From contig WAEK01000008.1 of assembly GCA_011634665.1 (NCBI GenBank), positions 241,501-305,500 on the forward strand: DNA of 64,000 nt, in the 5' to 3' direction. The first letter of the stretch is position 1; every line of letters begins with the position of its first letter. The notes under the pieces were generated by a model. The model was not told the DNA's origin. It did no database searches and was given only the letters and a program-made list of their open reading frames with translations. Shown piece after piece: positions 61,168-64,000 of this stretch. The translations under genes were made by a program, and so were the position numbers. The DNA is from Mortierella sp. BCC40632 (lineage: Eukaryota; Mortierellomycota; Mortierellomycetes; Mortierellales; Mortierellaceae).

Positions 61168-61552
61168 AGTTTTGGATAATCAAAAAGAGCAAGACTAGCT
61201 TTGTTGATCATGAGCAGGGGTTCGGGCGAGGACAGAGTGTTTTTTTTTGTAATTAAAGAAAGAAAGTTGAGAGTGAACAGCACCTTTAGTTTCGCAACTA
61301 TGACATCGTGGGAGGGAGGGGAGGGGGAGGCTGTGCTAATGTAATGATGAAATACGGGTTGCTCAGCCCCAAGAGAGAAATCAGCCTCTTACAGATATTT
61401 TGCGGAGAGAGAGAGAGAGAAAGAGAGAAAGAAAGAGAGAAAGATCGCGACAGACTCCCATTCTCGCGCGGAAAACCAACAGGTCTGTCTTCATTCAACT
61501 GCCACCGGCCCATTCCTTTCCAAAAAAACAAGAAAAAGAAAAAGAAAAAGAA
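61168..61552. other. Short intergenic region
   Basis: 3' UTR of the TMEM184-like gene and leader of the next gene. It contains GA/GAAA runs (61403-61445) and an A/G run directly before the ATG. Nothing else is seen. Confidence 0.45.
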
Positions 61553-62128
61553 ATGCTTTTTGCCACAAAACCTGCTACGCTTTCAGGCGTATTCGCTGCC
61601 GCACGACTCGGATGTCGCTCATGGACACACTCGCCCGCTCAACCCCTCTCGAAAATGGCCGCGATCCGATTCGCATGTCAGAGCAAGGCATTCTACACTT
61701 CAGACCGTCCACTGATCCGTGATCCATCCTATCCATTCCCACTCTACTTTCATCTTCTCCCCACCAATGGCTCCTCCCCAATTGAGAATGTCCATGCATC
61801 CGTCTCAGGCTCACCTTCGACAACCAAGACTCAATCCAACTATGCACTTTCGTTTCTTCCTATCTTCCCACGTCATAACCGTCAGGTCATCGGGTACCTT
61901 ACACATGGTCACGAAGGTGGTGCTTTGTCCGGAGAAGGAGAGTTGAAAATCAAACCAAACAAGTTTACAGAAAACGAGGCCTTCAACACCGTCCTGCATT
62001 CCATTATTCAACAACATTTGGATAAAGACCCGATGGTGGAGGCGATTCTTCAACAGCAACTCGAAGGGTAGGGAGAGAGAAGTCGGAATAAGAGTGTATC
62101 TCCTCTCACATGTTCTCTATAGCCTGGA

Positions 62129-62165
<37 letters not shown>

Positions 62166-62689
62166 AGAGAGAGAGAGACGAGACGAGACGAGACTCGGAA
62201 GGAAGAGTTTTTCTTAAAACTGACCTATGACGCACTTGTTTTCTGTACTAGCTGGACTCATATCACCGACTACCGTAACCCTCCGCCCTATGGAAGGTAA
62301 AGGCCAACTACCTGCAAAGGAAAAGAAAAAAAGAAAGAAAAAGAAAGAAAGAAAGAAAAAGAAAGAAAGAAAGAAGGCATTTAGTCTTCTTTTTAGTTGT
62401 ATCTCGAATCTCTATCGTTTTGGTCCCTGGTCACCGTGATTGTTTTCTTGTCTCTACACTTTTTTTTTTTCTCGCCCTTTCTCCTAACAAAAATCTTTTT
62501 TTTTTTTTTTTTTTATGTAGGATTCCAGCGCCAGAGGACATTTTTGGAAGCGTGCAGATTGTCGATGGCAAGTTTCAGAACAGTTCCTATCAACGAATGC
62601 CCTCCCACCGGATCGTGAGTGGCAATGGTCTCTTTCAACTCAGCGATTATCTTCATGAAAAGTTGGTTCATTATCTTCAGAATCTCTGA
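61553..62689 (+). CDS. Conserved fungal protein, probable mitochondrial matrix protein of unknown function
   Basis: Three exons, 61553-62067, 62252-62296 and 62521-62689, give 242 residues; introns are GT-AG with long T runs. The first ~45 residues (FAAARLGCRSWTHSPAQPLS and onwards) are rich in Ala, Arg and Ser without acidic residues, as in a mitochondrial targeting sequence. Later come SYPFPLYFHLLP, NRQVIGYLTHGHEGGAL and, across the exon joins, WTHITDYRNPPPYGRIPAPE then DIFGSVQIVDGK and SYQRMPSHRIVSGNGLFQLS. The last part resembles a C-terminal motif (RNPPPYGR.PDPEDIFGSV type) that I associate with uncharacterised fungal mitochondrial proteins, but I cannot name a family. The 45-nt middle exon is short but carries part of this motif, which supports it. 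Confidence 0.7.
62124..62183. repeat. Poly-T run with adjoining GA and GAGAC repeats in an intron
   Basis: A T run of about 35 is followed by GAGAGA and a few GAGAC units, inside intron 1 of the 242-residue protein gene. Confidence 0.85.
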
Positions 62690-63062
62690 GAAATGTTCAC
62701 ACTTGCCTCTCTCCTCTCTCCTCTCTCTCTCCCTCCCTATCCCTCTCTCTCTCTCTCTCTCCTCTTCTCTCAGTCGAAAATGATGAAACGGAGTGAGATT
62801 TGTGGAGTAGCAAACAGGCATAAAGGAGTGCAAAAAAAAAGAATGAAAAAAAAAAAAAAGGGGGGAGATCCTATCCCGAGTTTTCAGATTTTTTTGATAA
62901 ATTTATTCACTTTTTTTTGCTGTTAATGGTTTGTAAGACTTGAATGGATGATACAATAACATAAAAAAGGGGAGCAAGGGAAAGGGAAAGGAAATGAATG
63001 GGGCAAAAGAATGGAATAATGAAAGATAGTAATAATAATGAAAAAAGAGGGGGGATACCGCC

Positions 63063-63146
<84 letters not shown>

Positions 63147-63449
63147 GTTGATACTGAAAGAGAATTTGGTACATGTAGGGGGAAAAAAAAAGAGGGAAAG
63201 AAATAACAGAATGACATTAATCGGAAGAATAGTGTTAAAAAAAAAATACTTGCAGGAAACTAGGAGAAATGAAAAAGAAAGAGCCATAGCCAGAGGAGAT
63301 ACAGATGGGTCCCGTCTATGGCTCATTAGCCTGCTATGAAGTAATGCTTAGTGCAAGATTTCCAGATCTTGGGCGCTTTTGGTCTAGAATTCCTGACCCA
63401 GTGTGCGGAACAAATCCTAGTCATCTGAAGAAGAAGAAAACAAAGGAAA
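62690..63449. other. Convergent intergenic region with GA microsatellite
   Basis: 3' regions of two convergent genes. It contains CT runs at 62704-62770, a poly-A at 62847-62859 and a long GA microsatellite. No gene is supported. Confidence 0.5.
63067..63142. repeat. GA microsatellite
   Basis: A pure (GA)n run of about 75 bp. Confidence 0.92.
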
Positions 63450-64000
63450 TCAAGCAAGAGTCGCTCGAGATACGGTGGCATCCTCCTTTCCTGCAGTCTC
63501 AACAAAGATGACCTTAGCTGCCTTCTCGGGCTCCGTCGTCTGGACTGACTTGGTGACTGGCTGTCGTCGAGCAGAGGTCTCGCCCCTGTTGGAATTGGTG
63601 GACCAAACAACATTTCGTTTGCCCTTTCGACGGTTGCGGTTATTTCCTGAAGTCGATCCGGCTCCATTCCCGGAGCCAGAGCCAGAACCGGAACCAGAAC
63701 CGGCACCAGAGGCATCATCGCCTGCACCAACAGAGCTGCCTGAATCCACCGAACCATCAGCAAATTGAGTGCTGTCTTGAGTGATCTTTGACAACGAAGT
63801 GAATCCAGATGACGACGCGGGTGCCGAGGAAGACATTAACTTTGGAGCCACATTTGCAATCTCTGCAAGGCTAAACTCGACAGCTGCCCTAGGAGCTCGG
63901 CCAGAACCTCCGCTGCTGTTGCTGCCATTGCCACCATTGCCTACTCCTCCTCCACCACCTCCAGAGCGCCCATTCTTTTGGCTATTGCTACTCGACTTTC
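63450..64000 (-). CDS. Unidentified low-complexity protein, 3' end only
   Basis: The frame is open from the right edge to a stop at 63450, so the start and N-terminus lie outside the window. About 183 residues are visible: a Gly/Asn/Ser-rich stretch, then PRAAVEFSLAEIANVAPKLM, a Ser/Asp-rich segment with an alternating Ser-Gly run, a basic patch NRRKGKRNVVWS, and a C-terminal part ending DATVSRATLA. No domain is recognised. The basic patch plus Gly/Ser-rich composition would fit an RNA-associated or nuclear protein, but this is not evidence of function. Confidence 0.5.
   Translation of the reverse strand, partial: KSSSNSQKNGRSGGGGGGVGNGGNGSNSSGGSGRAPRAAVEFSLAEIANVAPKLMSSSAPASSSGFTSLSKITQDSTQFADGSVDSGSSVGAGDDASGAGSGSGSGSGSGNGAGSTSGNNRNRRKGKRNVVWSTNSNRGETSARRQPVTKSVQTTEPEKAAKVIFVETAGKEDATVSRATLA

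Overview
The window is nuclear DNA from a fungus. Genes carry several short spliceosomal introns, intergenic DNA is full of poly-A/T runs and GA/CT microsatellites, and the gene set (prephenate dehydratase, PAT1, a Mim2-like mitochondrial protein, a fungal CSL transcription factor, a SOSS-B/hSSB-type OB protein) points to an early-diverging lineage such as Mortierellomycotina. The lineage is an inference from overall character; I ran no search.

Layout. 1-2458 (+): 3' part of a p27/ZNRD2-type zinc-ribbon gene. 6116-8622 (+): F-box/WD40 protein. 9154-10746 (-): prephenate dehydratase (PHA2), five exons, two of its introns with GC donors. 11474-13425 (+): SOSS-B-like single-strand DNA binding protein, sharing a CT-repeat-rich divergent promoter with PHA2. 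13890-18266 (-): 1426-residue CSL (CBF1/Su(H)/LAG-1) transcription factor. 18267-29730: about 11.5 kb with no supportable gene, dense in microsatellites. 29731-33230 (-): CAMK-like Ser/Thr kinase. 33231-38006: a second gene-poor stretch. 37.9-47.7 kb (-): tandem array of small secreted proteins predicted to be beta-trefoils resembling fungal I66 protease inhibitors, with three open copies (B, D, E), two pseudogenes (A, C) and a 167-residue orphan ORF sitting between two copies of an array flank. 49153-49708 (-): Mim2-like gene, divergent from PAT1 (50305-53812, +, 12 exons) across a promoter with a long GC-rich palindrome. 54.3-55.8 kb: a poorly resolved minus-strand gene fragment and a frameshifted plus-strand relic. 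56338-61167 (+): TMEM184/OST-alpha (DUF300) membrane protein with an 1100-residue charged disordered tail. 61553-62689 (+): fungal mitochondrial-type protein of unknown function. 63450-64000 (-): 3' end of an unidentified low-complexity protein.

Most genes are unrelated housekeeping or regulatory loci. The accessory part is the secreted-protein array. Its protein sequences, 3' flanks, promoters and upstream modules fall into two subfamilies (A/B/D and C/E) in alternating order, which suggests a two-gene block was duplicated and then partly decayed. Exon junctions below were derived by hand from splice consensus, frame continuity and family motifs.
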